Part shown: in pieces, positions 54,250 to 64,000 of the stretch
Layout: every line of letters begins with the position of its first letter
Numbering within the stretch: the first letter of the stretch is position 1
The notes under the pieces: generated by a model
What the model was told of the DNA's origin: nothing
What the model saw: only the letters and a program-made list of their open reading frames with translations
Databases searched by the model: none
Made by a program: the position numbers and the translations under genes
Origin: Methylomonas rapida
Lineage (GTDB): Bacteria; Pseudomonadota; Gammaproteobacteria; Methylococcales; Methylomonadaceae
Reading direction: 5' to 3'
Length of the DNA: 64,000 nt
Assembly: GCF_024360925.2 (NCBI RefSeq)
Contig: NZ_CP113517.1
Span: forward strand, 1,984,001 to 2,048,000

Positions 54250-57054
54250 TCAACCGGTATTTCTCATGCCCGCGGCGATGGCATTGATGGTGCGCAGCAG
54301 GGGTTTCATCCAGATGCTTTGACTGCTTTCGTTGTCGCTGTCTTGATTGAGCGCGCGCAGCAAGCCGGCCTGCATATAGTTCAACGGCCCGAGATAATCG
54401 TTACGGCGGCGTAAAGACGCGGCCAGTTGCGGATTTTCGGCCAACAGCCGGTCGGATTCGGCGATTTCCAGCACCCAGTCCACGCAACGCCTGTATTCTG
54501 CGGCGATCAGGCCGTGTATGCGTTTACCGACTTCCGGGTCGCTGCACAGCGCGCTGTATTCTTCGGCGATGCTCATGTCGGACTTGCTCAGGGCCATTTG
54601 CGCGTTGCTGAGCAAGTTACGGAAAAACGGCCAATCCTTATACAACTCGCGCAGCGTCCTCAGACGCTCCGGATTGCCGGCGCAATAATGCTCCAGGCTG
54701 GAACCTATGCCGTACCAAGCCGGAAAGGTTTGCCGCGACTGCGCCCAGGCAAATACCCAGGCGATGGCACGCACCGAATATTTGGAGCGGTCCTGCTTTT
54801 TGCGGTGCGACGGCCTTGAGCCGATATTGAGCTGACCGATTTCCTGCACCGGGGTGGCTTCGTAAAAATAATCCAGGAAGCCGGGCGTGTGCTCGGTCAA
54901 TTGTCGGTAACTGCGTTCGCCGAGTTGCGCCAGTTCGCTCATGACTGCCAGGTTTTCGGTTCTGTCTGGTTCGACCGGTTGCACCACGCTCAGGCTGGCC
55001 TTCATCAAACCGGTGATGCCCATCGTCAGTTCGTAAATGGCGGTTTCCATGTTGTTGTAACGATAGAACAATACTTCGCCTTGCTCGGTGAACTTGATTT
55101 GGCCACGCACGGTCGCCGGTGGTTGCGCCAAAATCGCCTCGTGAGTCGGGCCGCCGCCGCGGCCGATGGTGCCGCCGCGGCCGTGGAACAAGCGGCAGGG
55201 TACGCCTTCGCTATCGGAAATCGCCATGACTTGCTGTTGCGCGGAGTACAAGCCCCAGGCCGAGGCCAGAATGCCACCGTCCTTGCAGGAATCGGAATAG
55301 CCCAGCATCACTTCCTGGCGCATGCCGGAGGCGTTTAACAAGGCCCGATAAACGGGTTGCGCCAGTAAGCCGCGCAAGACGCTGTCGATGTGGTTGAGGT
55401 CATCTATGGTTTCGAATAGCGGACTGACGCCGATGTGGCAATACCATTGCCCGCCTATGCGCCCGGCCAGGCCGTTTTGCGCGGCCAGCAGCAATACTTC
55501 CATCACGTGACTGGCGGAATGGGTCATCGAAATCACGTAACGGCTGAAGCAATCGTTGCCGATTTCGCGGCGCATTTGCGCCATGACCTGGAATACTTCC
55601 AGCGTTTCCAGCGTGGCGGCGGATAAATGGCTGGCGGCATATCCCAAGCCACCTGCGATGGCGATGGTTTCGCTCAAGACTTCCAGGCGCTTGTCTTCAT
55701 CCAGCGCCAGGTAATCGATGCCCAGCGCCGAAGCCAGAATTTCCGCCACGGCCAGGCTGTGGCGGCCTGATTCCTGGCGCACGTCCAGTTGCATCAAATG
55801 AAAGCCAAACACTTCGGTCAGGCGGATCAAATCCAGCAAGTCACGGTCGGCAATGGCTCTATCGCCGTGGCTGATCAGCGATTCGCGAATGACGCACAAA
55901 TCGGTATGAAAGCTTTGTATGTTGTTGTACGCCACCGCATCGGTTTGCGAGCTGTCGCCGGCGATGCGTTGATCGATCAACTCCAGGCGTTTGTGCATGC
56001 GGAATTTCATCAACGACAGCTTGTGCCGGTAAGGTTCCTGCATGCAGGTTCGCTCTATCGCAATCGCGCTTTCGCCGAGCAATTCGCGGTCGCGTTCCAG
56101 GCTTTGCAGGAAGGCGGCGGTGGGTTCACACAAGCCGTGAGAATAGGCGAGTTGTTCGCGCAAGTTGTCCAGGCGGCGCAAATATTCCTGGGCAATCGTG
56201 CGCGCTTGCAGGCGCAAGGCCAGCGCGGTGGTGTGCGGTTTTACGTTGGGGTTGCCGTCGCGGTCGCCACCAATCCAGGAGCCGAAATTCAAAAAACCGG
56301 GGATTTTGATCCGAGCCGCTGCCTCGTTGCCATAGACATCCACCAGTGCTCGGTGGAAATTGCGGTAAACCTGAGCCGTTGCCTCGAACAGCGACAACGG
56401 GAAATAAAACAAGCCGGCCTCGATTTCATCGACCACGCCCATGCTGCGCGCGCGCACTTCGTCCGTTTTCCAGAGCAATTGAATTTGGCCATGCAAGCGT
56501 TCCAGCGCTTCTTCGCGAAAATAACCCTTCACATCGGAATGGAGCAATTTTTCGTGGCTGATGAAAACGTTGCGTAATGCGCCGCGCACCGTGCGTCGCT
56601 TGGCTTCGGTCGGGTGTGCCGTCATCACCGGCAGGTAATTCAAGTCGTTCAACAAGACTTGTAATTGGACTGGCGTGACGCCGGAATCCTTGAACGCCAA
56701 CAGTGTGTCGTGAAAAGATCCTCGCCAATAATGTTTGTTTTTTTCGATTTGATGACGGCGTTGTTGTAGTTGTGTCGATTCTTCGGCGATGTTGAGCAAA
56801 CTGAAATACAGACTGAAAGCGCGGATGACTTCATTCATCATGTCGGCCGGCAGGCCTTGCAAGGTATTGAGCAATTGCTGGCGGCGCCCGGGACTGTGGT
56901 CGCGCTGCAATACCGTGAATTGATGCTGTAATTGCTCGACGATGGCGGCAACCTCCGGACTGGCCTGGCTTTTCAAAACCTTCCCCAGCATCAGTTTCAA
57001 TAAACGAATTGCGGAGCGCAAGGCTTTGTCATCATAATCGGCGGTCGGTGACAT
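54250..57054 (-). CDS. ppc: Phosphoenolpyruvate carboxylase
   Basis: Anaplerotic enzyme making oxaloacetate from PEP and bicarbonate. At 934 aa it is full length. Catalytic motifs: VMTAHPTEAKRRTVRGALRN (catalytic His), GYSDSCKDGG, and FHGRGGTIGRGGGPTHEA, with the allosteric Asp-binding end NTG. In one-carbon-using bacteria it also supplies C4 units. A LysR gene is divergent, 110 bases away across an AT-rich stretch. Confidence 0.97.
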   Translation of the reverse strand: MSPTADYDDKALRSAIRLLKLMLGKVLKSQASPEVAAIVEQLQHQFTVLQRDHSPGRRQQLLNTLQGLPADMMNEVIRAFSLYFSLLNIAEESTQLQQRRHQIEKNKHYWRGSFHDTLLAFKDSGVTPVQLQVLLNDLNYLPVMTAHPTEAKRRTVRGALRNVFISHEKLLHSDVKGYFREEALERLHGQIQLLWKTDEVRARSMGVVDEIEAGLFYFPLSLFEATAQVYRNFHRALVDVYGNEAAARIKIPGFLNFGSWIGGDRDGNPNVKPHTTALALRLQARTIAQEYLRRLDNLREQLAYSHGLCEPTAAFLQSLERDRELLGESAIAIERTCMQEPYRHKLSLMKFRMHKRLELIDQRIAGDSSQTDAVAYNNIQSFHTDLCVIRESLISHGDRAIADRDLLDLIRLTEVFGFHLMQLDVRQESGRHSLAVAEILASALGIDYLALDEDKRLEVLSETIAIAGGLGYAASHLSAATLETLEVFQVMAQMRREIGNDCFSRYVISMTHSASHVMEVLLLAAQNGLAGRIGGQWYCHIGVSPLFETIDDLNHIDSVLRGLLAQPVYRALLNASGMRQEVMLGYSDSCKDGGILASAWGLYSAQQQVMAISDSEGVPCRLFHGRGGTIGRGGGPTHEAILAQPPATVRGQIKFTEQGEVLFYRYNNMETAIYELTMGITGLMKASLSVVQPVEPDRTENLAVMSELAQLGERSYRQLTEHTPGFLDYFYEATPVQEIGQLNIGSRPSHRKKQDRSKYSVRAIAWVFAWAQSRQTFPAWYGIGSSLEHYCAGNPERLRTLRELYKDWPFFRNLLSNAQMALSKSDMSIAEEYSALCSDPEVGKRIHGLIAAEYRRCVDWVLEIAESDRLLAENPQLAASLRRRNDYLGPLNYMQAGLLRALNQDSDNESSQSIWMKPLLRTINAIAAGMRNTG

Positions 57055-57164
57055 GGTATCTCTCGGTAGTCAAAACAAGTTGTTTATAAATTACTCGTCT
57101 CTTTTAAAATAGTAAAATAGAATAAATAAACTTATTTTATCGGTTTTTACGATGTTTTGAGTCC
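57055..57164. promoter_or_regulatory. AT-rich divergent promoter region of ppc and the LysR gene
   Basis: The 110 bases between the two divergent start codons are very AT-rich and contain paired half-sites: GTCAAAACA near 57069 and TGTTTTGAG near 57152 in inverse orientation. LysR regulators commonly bind such sites between themselves and a divergent target, so this may be the operator for ppc control. The exact promoters were not resolved. Confidence 0.4.
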
Positions 57165-58082
57165 ATGGAACGTATCAATTATCAGCATTTGTATTATTTC
57201 TGGACGGTGGCCAAGCACGGCAGCATCAGCGCGGCCTGCGAGGTGCTGCATCTGGCTCAGCCCACCATCAGCGGACAATTGACGGTGTTCGAACAGTCCG
57301 TAGGTGCCAAGTTGCTGCGTAAGGAAGGACGCAAGCTTGTACTAACCGATACCGGGCGGGCGGTCTATCACTATGCCGATGAAATCTTCGCGTTGGGGCG
57401 GGAAATGACGCACATGTTGAAGGGACGCACCACCGAGCGCGGCTTGCGCTTGAATATCGGCGTCAGTGATGCGATGCCCAAGTTGATCGCATATCGCCTG
57501 ATGGCGCCGTTATTGCGATTGTCCGATCCCAAGCAGATTCATTGCGTCGAGGACAAAACCGAGCGCTTGTTAACCGAGATCGGCTTGCACAGCATAGACA
57601 TGATGTTGTCCGACGTGCCGGCCACGCCGGCCAGCGGCGCCAGGGTATTCAATCATTTTTTGGGTGAGTCCGCCGTGGCGATTTTTGCGGCGCCGGACTT
57701 GGCCGCGCGCTACCGACAGGATTTTCCGCGTTGCCTGAATGGCGCGCCGTTTTTGTTGCCCACTATCAATACCGCGCTGCGGCGCTCTCTGGACCAATGG
57801 TTTGATGACAAGCAGCTGAGTCCTACGATACAAGCCGAGGTGGAAGACAGTGGTTTATTGAAAACCTTCGGCGCGGCCGGGGTGGGGCTGTTCTTTTCGC
57901 CGCGAGCCGTTGCCAGTGAAATCCAGCGCCAATACGGCACTGAAATGTTGGGGCCGGCCGAGGGGGTGTTTGAGCGCTTTTATGCCATTACCGCGCAAAG
58001 GCGCTTGAAACATCCGCTAGTGACGGCGATTTTGGATAACGCACGGCAAGGTTTGCTGGATTTGTTGGATAGGCCGGGTTGA
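57165..58082 (+). CDS. LysR-family regulator, NhaR-like
   Basis: A 305-aa LysR regulator: N-terminal winged helix-turn-helix (about 1-60, INYQHLYYFWTVAKHGSISAACEVLHLAQPTISGQL) and an effector domain. The INYxHLYYFW start is the NhaR hallmark; NhaR activates Na+/H+ antiporter and biofilm genes in E. coli. Here no nhaA lies nearby and the divergent gene is ppc, so the target may differ. Called NhaR-like and not NhaR for that reason. Confidence 0.8.
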   Translation: MERINYQHLYYFWTVAKHGSISAACEVLHLAQPTISGQLTVFEQSVGAKLLRKEGRKLVLTDTGRAVYHYADEIFALGREMTHMLKGRTTERGLRLNIGVSDAMPKLIAYRLMAPLLRLSDPKQIHCVEDKTERLLTEIGLHSIDMMLSDVPATPASGARVFNHFLGESAVAIFAAPDLAARYRQDFPRCLNGAPFLLPTINTALRRSLDQWFDDKQLSPTIQAEVEDSGLLKTFGAAGVGLFFSPRAVASEIQRQYGTEMLGPAEGVFERFYAITAQRRLKHPLVTAILDNARQGLLDLLDRPG

Positions 58083-58108
58083 AGGCTTTCGGCGTGTATT
58101 GCTAAATC

Positions 58109-58136
58109 AAAAAAGGGCCTTTCGGCCCTTTCTTTT
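58109..58136. terminator. Bidirectional terminator between the LysR gene and pnp
   Basis: AAAGGGCC and GGCCCTTT form an 8-bp stem with a TTTC loop, flanked by A-rich sequence on the left and a T run (TTTCTTTT) on the right, so it can stop both convergent transcripts. Confidence 0.9.
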
Positions 58137-58156
58137 GCAAGATAGTGAATTAGTGC

Positions 58157-60235
58157 TTATTCGCTATCGGCGTCTTTCATGCTCAAACGCACGCGGCCTT
58201 GACGGTCTATTTCCAGGACCTTGACCCGGACCACGTCGCCTTCGGACAGTTTGTCGCTGACTTTCTCGACTCGTTCTTCCGAGATTTGAGAAATGTGCAC
58301 CAAGCCGTCCTTGCCGGGCAGGATCGTGACGAACGCGCCAAAGTCCATTAACCGCACCACCTTGCCTTCGTAGGTTCTGCCCACTTCGACTTCGGCGGTG
58401 ATTTCTTCGATCATGCGTTTGGCTTCTTCGCCGGCCGCCTTGTCGACGGAAGCGATATTGACCACGCCGTCGTCGCTCAGGTCGATGCTGGCGCCGGTTT
58501 GTTCGGTAATCGCGCGGATCGTCACGCCGCCTTTGCCGATCACTTCGCGGATCTTGGCAGGGTCTATTTTGAAGGAGATGATGCGTGGTGCGAAGTCGGA
58601 CATCTGTTCACGCGAGCTGGACAGGGCCTTGTTCATTTCACCCAAGATATGCAGGCGACCGTGTTTGGCTTGCTCCAGCGCGACTTTCATGATTTCGGGC
58701 GTGATGCCGTCGATCTTGATGTCCATTTGCAATGCGGTGACGCCGTTTTCGGAGCCGGCGACCTTGAAATCCATGTCGCCCAGGTGATCTTCATCGCCCA
58801 GAATGTCGGACAACACCGCGAACTGATCGCCTTCCTTGATCAAGCCCATCGCGATACCGGCGACAGGGGCTTTCAACGGTACGCCGGCGTCCATCAAGGC
58901 CAAGCTGCTCCCGCAGACCGAAGCCATCGAGCTGGAGCCGTTGGATTCGGTGATTTCGGAAACCACGCGCAATACATATGGGAATTCGCCCATGTTGGGC
59001 AATACCGCTTGTACGCCGCGCTTAGCCAGACGGCCGTGGCCGATTTCACGGCGTTTCGGCGAGCCGGTGCGGCCGGTTTCGCCAACGCTGAACGGCGGGA
59101 AGTTGTAGTGAAACAGGAAGGTGTCTTTATATTCGCCCGCCAGTGCGTCGATGATTTGTGCATCGCGTTCGGTGCCCAACGTCGCGACGACCAGGGCCTG
59201 GGTTTCGCCGCGAGTGAACAGGGCGGAACCGTGGGTGCGAGGTAACACGCCGGTGCGAATGCTGATCGGGCGCACGGTGGTCAAATCGCGACCGTCGATA
59301 CGTTTGCGGTCGTTCAGGATCGCGCCGCGGACGATGTTGTATTCGAGCAATTCGATGGCGTTGCGGACGTCGGCTTCGGCGAATTGATCTTCTGCGGTCA
59401 GTTTTTCAACCACCGAGGCGCGGATGGCACTCAGGGTATCCTGACGAACCAGTTTTTCGGCAATCTGGTAGGCCGCGGTGATGCTGGCTTGGGCTTCGGC
59501 GGCGACAGCGGCTTTCAAGGCTTCGTTGTCGGCGGGAGGCGTCCAGGCCATCGGCGGTGTGGCGACTTCGGCGGCAAATTCGTTGATCGCGTTAATCGCA
59601 ACCTGCATTTGCTCGTGGCCGAACAATACCGCGCCCAGCATGACGTCTTCAGGCAGCAAATCGGCTTCCGATTCCACCATCAGTACGGCCTTGTGCGTGC
59701 CGGCAACCATCAGGCGCAAACGCGATTCCTTGATCTGCGGCAAGGTTGGGTTCAGCACATATTGGTCGTTGATGTAACCCACGCAAGCCGCGCCCAAGGG
59801 GCCCATGAACGGTAGACCGGAAACGGCCAGCGCGGCGGAGGCGCCGAGGATGGCCGGAACTTCGGTGTCGATTTCCGGATTCAACGAAATGACGGTCGCG
59901 ATGATTTGGACTTCGTTGGTGAAGCCTTCGGGAAACAATGGGCGGATGGGGCGGTCGATCAGGCGCGAGATCAGGGTTTCGTTCTCACTGGGACGGCCTT
60001 CGCGTTTGAAAAAACCGCCGGGAATTTTGCCCGCGGCAAAGGCTTTTTCTTGATAGTCCACAGTCAATGGGAAAAAATCGCCGCCGCTGCCTTCTTTTTT
60101 GCCGACCACGGTGACCAGCAAGGTGGTGCCTTCAATGTCGATGATTACCGCGCCATTGGCTTGGCGGGCAATTTCACCGGTTTCTAACGTGACGAGACGA
60201 TCGCCGTACTGAAATTGTTTCCTGATAGGATTCAC
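58157..60235 (-). CDS. pnp: Polyribonucleotide nucleotidyltransferase
   Basis: Phosphorolytic 3'-5' RNA exonuclease of the degradosome. I choose the GTG at 60235 (692 aa) with AGGAACC 7 bases upstream, giving the standard [11 protein letters not shown] start; the longer open frame covers the intergenic hairpin. Two RNase PH domains, a KH domain ([20 protein letters not shown], about 560) and an S1 domain at the C-terminus ([19 protein letters not shown]) are present. It follows rpsO, with an RNase-type hairpin between. Confidence 0.97.
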   Translation of the reverse strand: MNPIRKQFQYGDRLVTLETGEIARQANGAVIIDIEGTTLLVTVVGKKEGSGGDFFPLTVDYQEKAFAAGKIPGGFFKREGRPSENETLISRLIDRPIRPLFPEGFTNEVQIIATVISLNPEIDTEVPAILGASAALAVSGLPFMGPLGAACVGYINDQYVLNPTLPQIKESRLRLMVAGTHKAVLMVESEADLLPEDVMLGAVLFGHEQMQVAINAINEFAAEVATPPMAWTPPADNEALKAAVAAEAQASITAAYQIAEKLVRQDTLSAIRASVVEKLTAEDQFAEADVRNAIELLEYNIVRGAILNDRKRIDGRDLTTVRPISIRTGVLPRTHGSALFTRGETQALVVATLGTERDAQIIDALAGEYKDTFLFHYNFPPFSVGETGRTGSPKRREIGHGRLAKRGVQAVLPNMGEFPYVLRVVSEITESNGSSSMASVCGSSLALMDAGVPLKAPVAGIAMGLIKEGDQFAVLSDILGDEDHLGDMDFKVAGSENGVTALQMDIKIDGITPEIMKVALEQAKHGRLHILGEMNKALSSSREQMSDFAPRIISFKIDPAKIREVIGKGGVTIRAITEQTGASIDLSDDGVVNIASVDKAAGEEAKRMIEEITAEVEVGRTYEGKVVRLMDFGAFVTILPGKDGLVHISQISEERVEKVSDKLSEGDVVRVKVLEIDRQGRVRLSMKDADSE

Positions 60236-60283
60236 TATGAGGTTCCTTTGTTTAAAGGTTGTGCTTAAAATCTTGCGATAAAT

Positions 60284-60310
60284 AGAAACGGCACATGAAG
60301 TGCCGTTTCT
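60284..60310 (-). terminator. Hairpin between rpsO and pnp
   Basis: AGAAACGGCAC (60284-60294) and GTGCCGTTTCT (60300-60310) are perfect 11-bp arms around a 5-base loop, 10 bases after the rpsO stop on the minus strand, followed by TTTATC-type sequence. This matches the position of the partial terminator and RNase processing site between rpsO and pnp in E. coli. Confidence 0.75.
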
Positions 60311-60319
60311 TTGCATATA

Positions 60320-60589
60320 TTACTTACGGATACCTAAGCGTTCGATTAAAGAACGATAGCGGGCTATGTCGGTATCTTTCAGATAATCCAGCAATTTGCG
60401 GCGTTGGTTGACCATGCGCAACAAACCACGACGAGAGTGATTGTCTTTTTTATGCGCGGCAAAATGCGGAGTCAGTTGGTTGATGTTGGCTGTCAATAAA
60501 GCAACTTGTACTTCAGTGGAACCGGTGTCGGATTCCGACAAACGGTATTCTTCGACGACTGCTTTTTTTTGTTCTGCGGTTAATGCCAT
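60320..60589 (-). CDS. rpsO: 30S ribosomal protein S15
   Basis: An 89-aa ribosomal protein that binds 16S rRNA early in 30S assembly. The sequence follows S15 from [26 protein letters not shown] to LGIRK. In E. coli S15 represses its own translation by binding its leader mRNA; here the 108-base leader after truB holds strong secondary structure, so similar control is plausible. Confidence 0.98.
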   Translation of the reverse strand: MALTAEQKKAVVEEYRLSESDTGSTEVQVALLTANINQLTPHFAAHKKDNHSRRGLLRMVNQRRKLLDYLKDTDIARYRSLIERLGIRK

Positions 60590-60688
60590 TCTTAATCCCT
60601 ATCGATTAATAAAAGTGAATAAAAACCATCCATCGATGGCGAGTAAACATCGCCCCCACAATAGGGTGCAGGAGCGGATGAATCTTTT

Positions 60689-60719
60689 CCTGAGCAATCA
60701 AGAGACTTGATTGCTCAGG
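60689..60719 (-). promoter_or_regulatory. Perfect hairpin covering the truB stop, upstream of rpsO
   Basis: CCTGAGCAATCAA (60689-60701) and its exact reverse complement (60707-60719) pair over 13 bp with a 5-base loop. The truB stop codon (60698-60700) is inside one arm. There is no U run on the minus-strand 3' side, so it is likelier an RNA processing or stabilising site, or part of the rpsO leader, than a terminator. Confidence 0.6.
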
Positions 60720-61609
60720 TTGAATAATTTTTTGGGAGCTAGTCTATCATTCAAAAGGATTTCTCCCAACCCCAAAAAGGTTTGTTCGCGATATAGACGT
60801 ACCGAGCCGGGCGCATATCCGCTGATGCGGATTTGTTGGCCGTGATTGATGCTAGCCGCCTGTTGTTCGGACAATGAAATAGCCGGTATCTCGGCGAGCG
60901 GCGCATCGACCGCAATCAAGCAAGCCAGCAATTCCGTCTCGGACATTTCCTTCAATTGATCAAAGGTATGGGCTTGTTCGATATGAAACATGCCGGCGGC
61001 GGTGCGGCGCAAGGCCGTCACGGTCGCGCAGCTGCCCAGCGCATGACCGATGTCTTCGGCCAGCGAGCGAATGTAAGTGCCTTTGGAGCAAGTCACATCC
61101 AGGGTAATGCTGTCGTGGTCGAAACCGAGCAAGGTCAAATCATGAATCGTAATGCGCCGGGCCTGTCTTTCGACTGTTTTGCCTTCCCGCGCCAGTTCAT
61201 AGAGTTTTTTGCCCTGATGCTTCAAGGCCGAATACATCGGTGGCACTTGCTCGATTTCGCCTTTGAAACGATACAAGCAAGCCAACAAGTCGGCTTCGGA
61301 AAATGCCGGCACCGGCATTTCGCGTATGACCTGACCTTCGCTGTCGCCGGTATCGGTCATTACGCCGAGGCGAAACGTGACTTGATAACGTTTGTCGTCG
61401 TCCAGCATCAAGGCGGAAACCTTGGTCGCTTCGCCGAAACATAAGGGCAACAAGCCGGTGGCCAGGGGATCTAGACTACCGGTATGGCCGGCCTTGTTGG
61501 CATTCAGCAGATGCCTGACTTCCTGCAAAGCCTTGTTGGACGACACACCCAGACGTTTGTCGAGCAGCACGATGCCATGCACATCGCGCCCGGACTTGCG
61601 TTTTGCCAT
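60698..61609 (-). CDS. truB: tRNA pseudouridine(55) synthase TruB
   Basis: Makes pseudouridine 55 in the T loop of tRNAs. The 303-aa product starts at the ATG at 61609, which shares one base with the rbfA stop (TGATG), so it is translationally coupled. The catalytic Asp lies in GHTGSLDPLATGLLP (D47); a PUA-like C-terminal domain follows (about 250-303). Confidence 0.96.
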   Translation of the reverse strand: MAKRKSGRDVHGIVLLDKRLGVSSNKALQEVRHLLNANKAGHTGSLDPLATGLLPLCFGEATKVSALMLDDDKRYQVTFRLGVMTDTGDSEGQVIREMPVPAFSEADLLACLYRFKGEIEQVPPMYSALKHQGKKLYELAREGKTVERQARRITIHDLTLLGFDHDSITLDVTCSKGTYIRSLAEDIGHALGSCATVTALRRTAAGMFHIEQAHTFDQLKEMSETELLACLIAVDAPLAEIPAISLSEQQAASINHGQQIRISGYAPGSVRLYREQTFLGLGEILLNDRLAPKKLFNLSNQVS

Positions 61610-61992
61610 CAATCGTCCTGCTGCGGTTTTTCGCTAGCGTCGTGCTCGATCACTTCATGCAACAATTCGGAGACGCGCATGCCGGTATCAAAGGAGCTAT
61701 CGTAGTAGAAGTGCAATTCCGAGATATGCCTTAAACGCATGCGTTTGGCCAACTCATGGCGGATGAAAGGCGCCATCTCGGTCAACGCTTCGATATTGGC
61801 TCGTTTGCCGGCTTCATCCGCATTCAGCACGGTGACGTAGATTTTTGCCATGGCCAGGTCCTTGGATAACACCACCTCGTTGACGGTGATGAAACCCAGG
61901 CGCGGATCGTGGACCTCCCTTTGCAATATCGTCGCCAGCTCTTTTTGCATTTCGGAGGCCACGCGCTGGCTACGGCCAAATTCTCTCGCCAT
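61609..61992 (-). CDS. rbfA: 30S ribosome-binding factor RbfA
   Basis: Cold-shock assembly factor for 16S rRNA maturation, 127 aa, KH-like. Family landmarks: REFGRSQRVASEMQKELATILQREVHDPRLGFITVNEV and the C-terminal helix LRHISELHFYYDSSFDTGMR. It starts 3 bases after infB ends and overlaps truB by one base. Confidence 0.96.
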   Translation of the reverse strand: MAREFGRSQRVASEMQKELATILQREVHDPRLGFITVNEVVLSKDLAMAKIYVTVLNADEAGKRANIEALTEMAPFIRHELAKRMRLRHISELHFYYDSSFDTGMRVSELLHEVIEHDASEKPQQDD

Positions 61993-61995
61993 GGC

Positions 61996-63999
61996 TTAAA
62001 TTTCCCGTTTCACTTCGATGCGTTCGAAGACCTCGATCTGGTCGCCGGTTTTGACATCGTTGTAGTTCTTGACGCCGATACCGCACTCCATGCCCATTTT
62101 GACTTCATTGACATCGTCCTTGAAGCGGCGCAAGGATTCCAGCTGACCTTCGAAAATCACCACGTTGTCACGCAGGACGCGGATCGGTAGATTGCGCTTG
62201 ACGAAGCCATCGATGACCATGCAACCCGCGATCGCGCCGAATTTCGGCGAGCGGAACACGTCGCGCACCTCGGCCAGGCCGACGATTTTTTCCTGTATCT
62301 CCGGTGCCAGCATGCCGCTGATCGCGCGTTTCACTTCGTCGATCGCTTCGTAAATGATGCTGTAGTAATGCAGATCGATGTCTTTTTCTTCGATCAGCTT
62401 ACGCGCCACCGCATCGGCGCGGACATTGAAACCGATCAAAATCGCGCTGGAAGCCAAGGCCAAGTTGGCATCGCCTTCGTTGATACCGCCGACGCCGCCA
62501 TAGATGCATTTGACTTGTACTTCGTCGGTCGACAAATTCACCAAGGATTCGCGCAGCGCTTCCAAGCTGCCTTGTACGTCGGTTTTGATGACGATATTCA
62601 ACGTTGCGGTTTCGCCGGCGGTCATTCTGGAGAACACGTCGTCCAGTTTGGAAGCCTGAGCGGCGGCTTGACGAGTGGATTTCTTGCGTTCTTCGCGGTG
62701 GGCCGCCAATTCACGGGCGACGCGCTCGTTTTGCACTACCAGAAATTCGTCGCCCGCATCCGGCGTGCCGGACAAGCCCAGAATTTCTACCGGCGTACTC
62801 GGGCCGCCTGACTTGATGGCATGTGCGTTTTCGTCGAACATCGCGCGGATACGCCCATATTCATGGCCGCACAGCACGAACTCGCCTTTGTTCAACGTGC
62901 CTTTTTGAATCAGTATCGTGGCTACCGCGCCGCGGCCTTTGTCCAGGCGCGATTCGATACAAACACCGGATGCGGTGCCTTCCTTGGGTGCCTTCAGTTC
63001 CAATACCTCGGCCTGCACGATCAAGGATTCGATCAAGTCGTCGATGCCGACACCGGTTTTGGCCGATACTTTCAGGAACTGGACATCGCCGCCCCATTCC
63101 TCGGGCACCACGTTCAGGGTCGCCAATTCCTGCATCACGCGATCGGGGTTGGCTTCGGGTTTGTCGATTTTGTTCAACGCCACGATGATGGGCACGTTCG
63201 CGGCGCGAGCGTGTTCGATCGCTTCCTTGGTTTGCGGCATCACGCCGTCGTCTGCCGCCACCACGATGATGACGATGTCGGTGACTTCGGCGCCGCGGGC
63301 GCGCATCGCGGTAAACGCGGCGTGGCCGGGGGTGTCGAGGAAGGTGACCGAACCGTGATCGGTTTTGACCTGATAAGCGCCGATGTGCTGGGTAATGCCA
63401 CCCGCTTCGCCGGCGGCGACGCGAGTTTTGCGGATGTAATCCAGCAACGAGGTCTTACCATGGTCGACGTGACCCATGATGGTGACGATGGGCGCCCGTG
63501 CGACCAGTTTGCGGTCGTCGGCTTCGCCGATGGCTTCGGCCAGCATTTCCTGTTCGAAATCGTCCTCGCTTTGCATGATCGCGGTATGCCCCAACTCTTC
63601 GACCAGAATCACGGCGGTTTCCTGGTCGATCGGTTGGTTGATCGTGGTCATGATGCCCAGTTTCATCAAATGCTTGATGACCTCGGCGGCCTTGACGTTC
63701 ATCTTGGCGGCCAGATCCGAAACGATGATGGTTTCCGGGATGGTGACTTCCATTTTGGATGGCGCCACGGGTTTTTCGAACTTGTGCTTGCTGGTTTGCA
63801 GTTCGATCTCGAATTCCGGTTTTTCGCGACGCGCGCCCGGTTTGGCTTTTTTGCCTTTGCCACGGCGCGCGGCATCGCCACTATCGTGGCTGATTTCCGG
63901 GGTGGGCCCGCGACTTGGCTTGAATTCCTGTTTTTTCTTGTGCAAGGTCTGTTGCTTGGCTTCCGCGGCTTTACGGACTTTCTCCGCGTTTCTTTCCAC
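61996..63999 (-). CDS. infB: Translation initiation factor IF-2, C-terminal part (cut by window edge)
   Basis: At least 667 residues of IF-2 run off the right end of the window without a start codon; the true N-terminus lies outside. Visible parts: the end of the basic, repetitive N-region ([11 protein letters not shown]), the G domain with [11 protein letters not shown] and DTPGHAAF and NKIDKP, and the C-terminal domains C1-C2 that bind fMet-tRNA. The operon order infB-rbfA-truB-rpsO-pnp is the conserved one. Confidence 0.97.
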   Translation of the reverse strand: MERNAEKVRKAAEAKQQTLHKKKQEFKPSRGPTPEISHDSGDAARRGKGKKAKPGARREKPEFEIELQTSKHKFEKPVAPSKMEVTIPETIIVSDLAAKMNVKAAEVIKHLMKLGIMTTINQPIDQETAVILVEELGHTAIMQSEDDFEQEMLAEAIGEADDRKLVARAPIVTIMGHVDHGKTSLLDYIRKTRVAAGEAGGITQHIGAYQVKTDHGSVTFLDTPGHAAFTAMRARGAEVTDIVIIVVAADDGVMPQTKEAIEHARAANVPIIVALNKIDKPEANPDRVMQELATLNVVPEEWGGDVQFLKVSAKTGVGIDDLIESLIVQAEVLELKAPKEGTASGVCIESRLDKGRGAVATILIQKGTLNKGEFVLCGHEYGRIRAMFDENAHAIKSGGPSTPVEILGLSGTPDAGDEFLVVQNERVARELAAHREERKKSTRQAAAQASKLDDVFSRMTAGETATLNIVIKTDVQGSLEALRESLVNLSTDEVQVKCIYGGVGGINEGDANLALASSAILIGFNVRADAVARKLIEEKDIDLHYYSIIYEAIDEVKRAISGMLAPEIQEKIVGLAEVRDVFRSPKFGAIAGCMVIDGFVKRNLPIRVLRDNVVIFEGQLESLRRFKDDVNEVKMGMECGIGVKNYNDVKTGDQIEVFERIEVKREI

Positions 64000-64000
64000 G

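Noticed and set aside
55789..56577. A 262-codon plus-strand open frame
   Set aside because: Antisense to ppc, with no ribosome binding site and no recognisable motif.
60236..60316. 27 extra N-terminal codons of pnp
   Set aside because: They translate the hairpin after rpsO; the GTG at 60235 has a good ribosome binding site and gives the standard PNPase start.

Overview
The window reads as a chromosomal stretch of a gammaproteobacterium. The envelope genes (lptE, tandem mlaA, TolC-type exporters), the conserved blocks leuS-lptE-holA and infB-rbfA-truB-rpsO-pnp, and the clpS-clpA/infA/aat/bpt/trxB neighbourhood all fit. My best guess is a methanotroph-like member of the Methylococcales (Methylomonas or a relative). 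That rests on overall gene flavour and moderate GC, not on a diagnostic methane-oxidation gene, and none is present here. No rRNA, tRNA, CRISPR array or intact mobile element was seen.

Layout. 1-0.65 kb: tatA-tatB with no tatC following. 0.65-7.6 kb: an RND efflux operon (permease, adaptor, outer-membrane lipoprotein). Two related long repeats lie upstream of the permease gene and upstream of the outer-membrane factor gene. 7.9-16.0 kb: a sulfur-assimilation cluster, all on the minus strand (cysK, yezD-like, a porin, sbp, cysT, cysW, cysA and a cysB-type regulator). 16-21.5 kb: a mixed region with a SnoaL-like protein, an EAL phosphodiesterase, a chromate transporter behind a transposase remnant, DUF190, an orphan ParA and a YbeL-type zinc ribbon protein. 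21.6-35 kb: housekeeping genes leuS, lptE, holA, grxD, rnt, two mlaA copies, mtaB, an SpmA-SpmB fusion, a DUF4160/DUF2442 pair, purB, mnmA and a Nudix gene. 35-41 kb: the bacterial N-degron module (clpS, clpA, aat, bpt) interleaved with infA, an EfpL-type EF-P paralogue and trxB.

41-54 kb is the least conventional part. A histone-H1-like Lys/Ala/Pro-rich winged-helix protein is followed by a minus-strand series of envelope proteins: an all-helical lipoprotein, a small helical protein, a 548-residue alpha/beta-hydrolase lipoprotein, a GH13 glucan-active enzyme, a peptidoglycan-binding/CHAP-like peptidase and an SH3-like protein. Next to these is a tightly overlapping ABC-HlyD-TolC export operon. 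The nucleotide-binding domain of its ABC protein has lost nearly every catalytic motif (Walker A lysine, Q-loop glutamine, signature, Walker B glutamate). This exporter together with the envelope cluster is the best candidate here for an undescribed system.

54-64 kb returns to core metabolism and information processing: ppc, a divergent NhaR-like LysR regulator, and pnp, rpsO, truB, rbfA and infB (cut by the window edge), with clear hairpins around rpsO.
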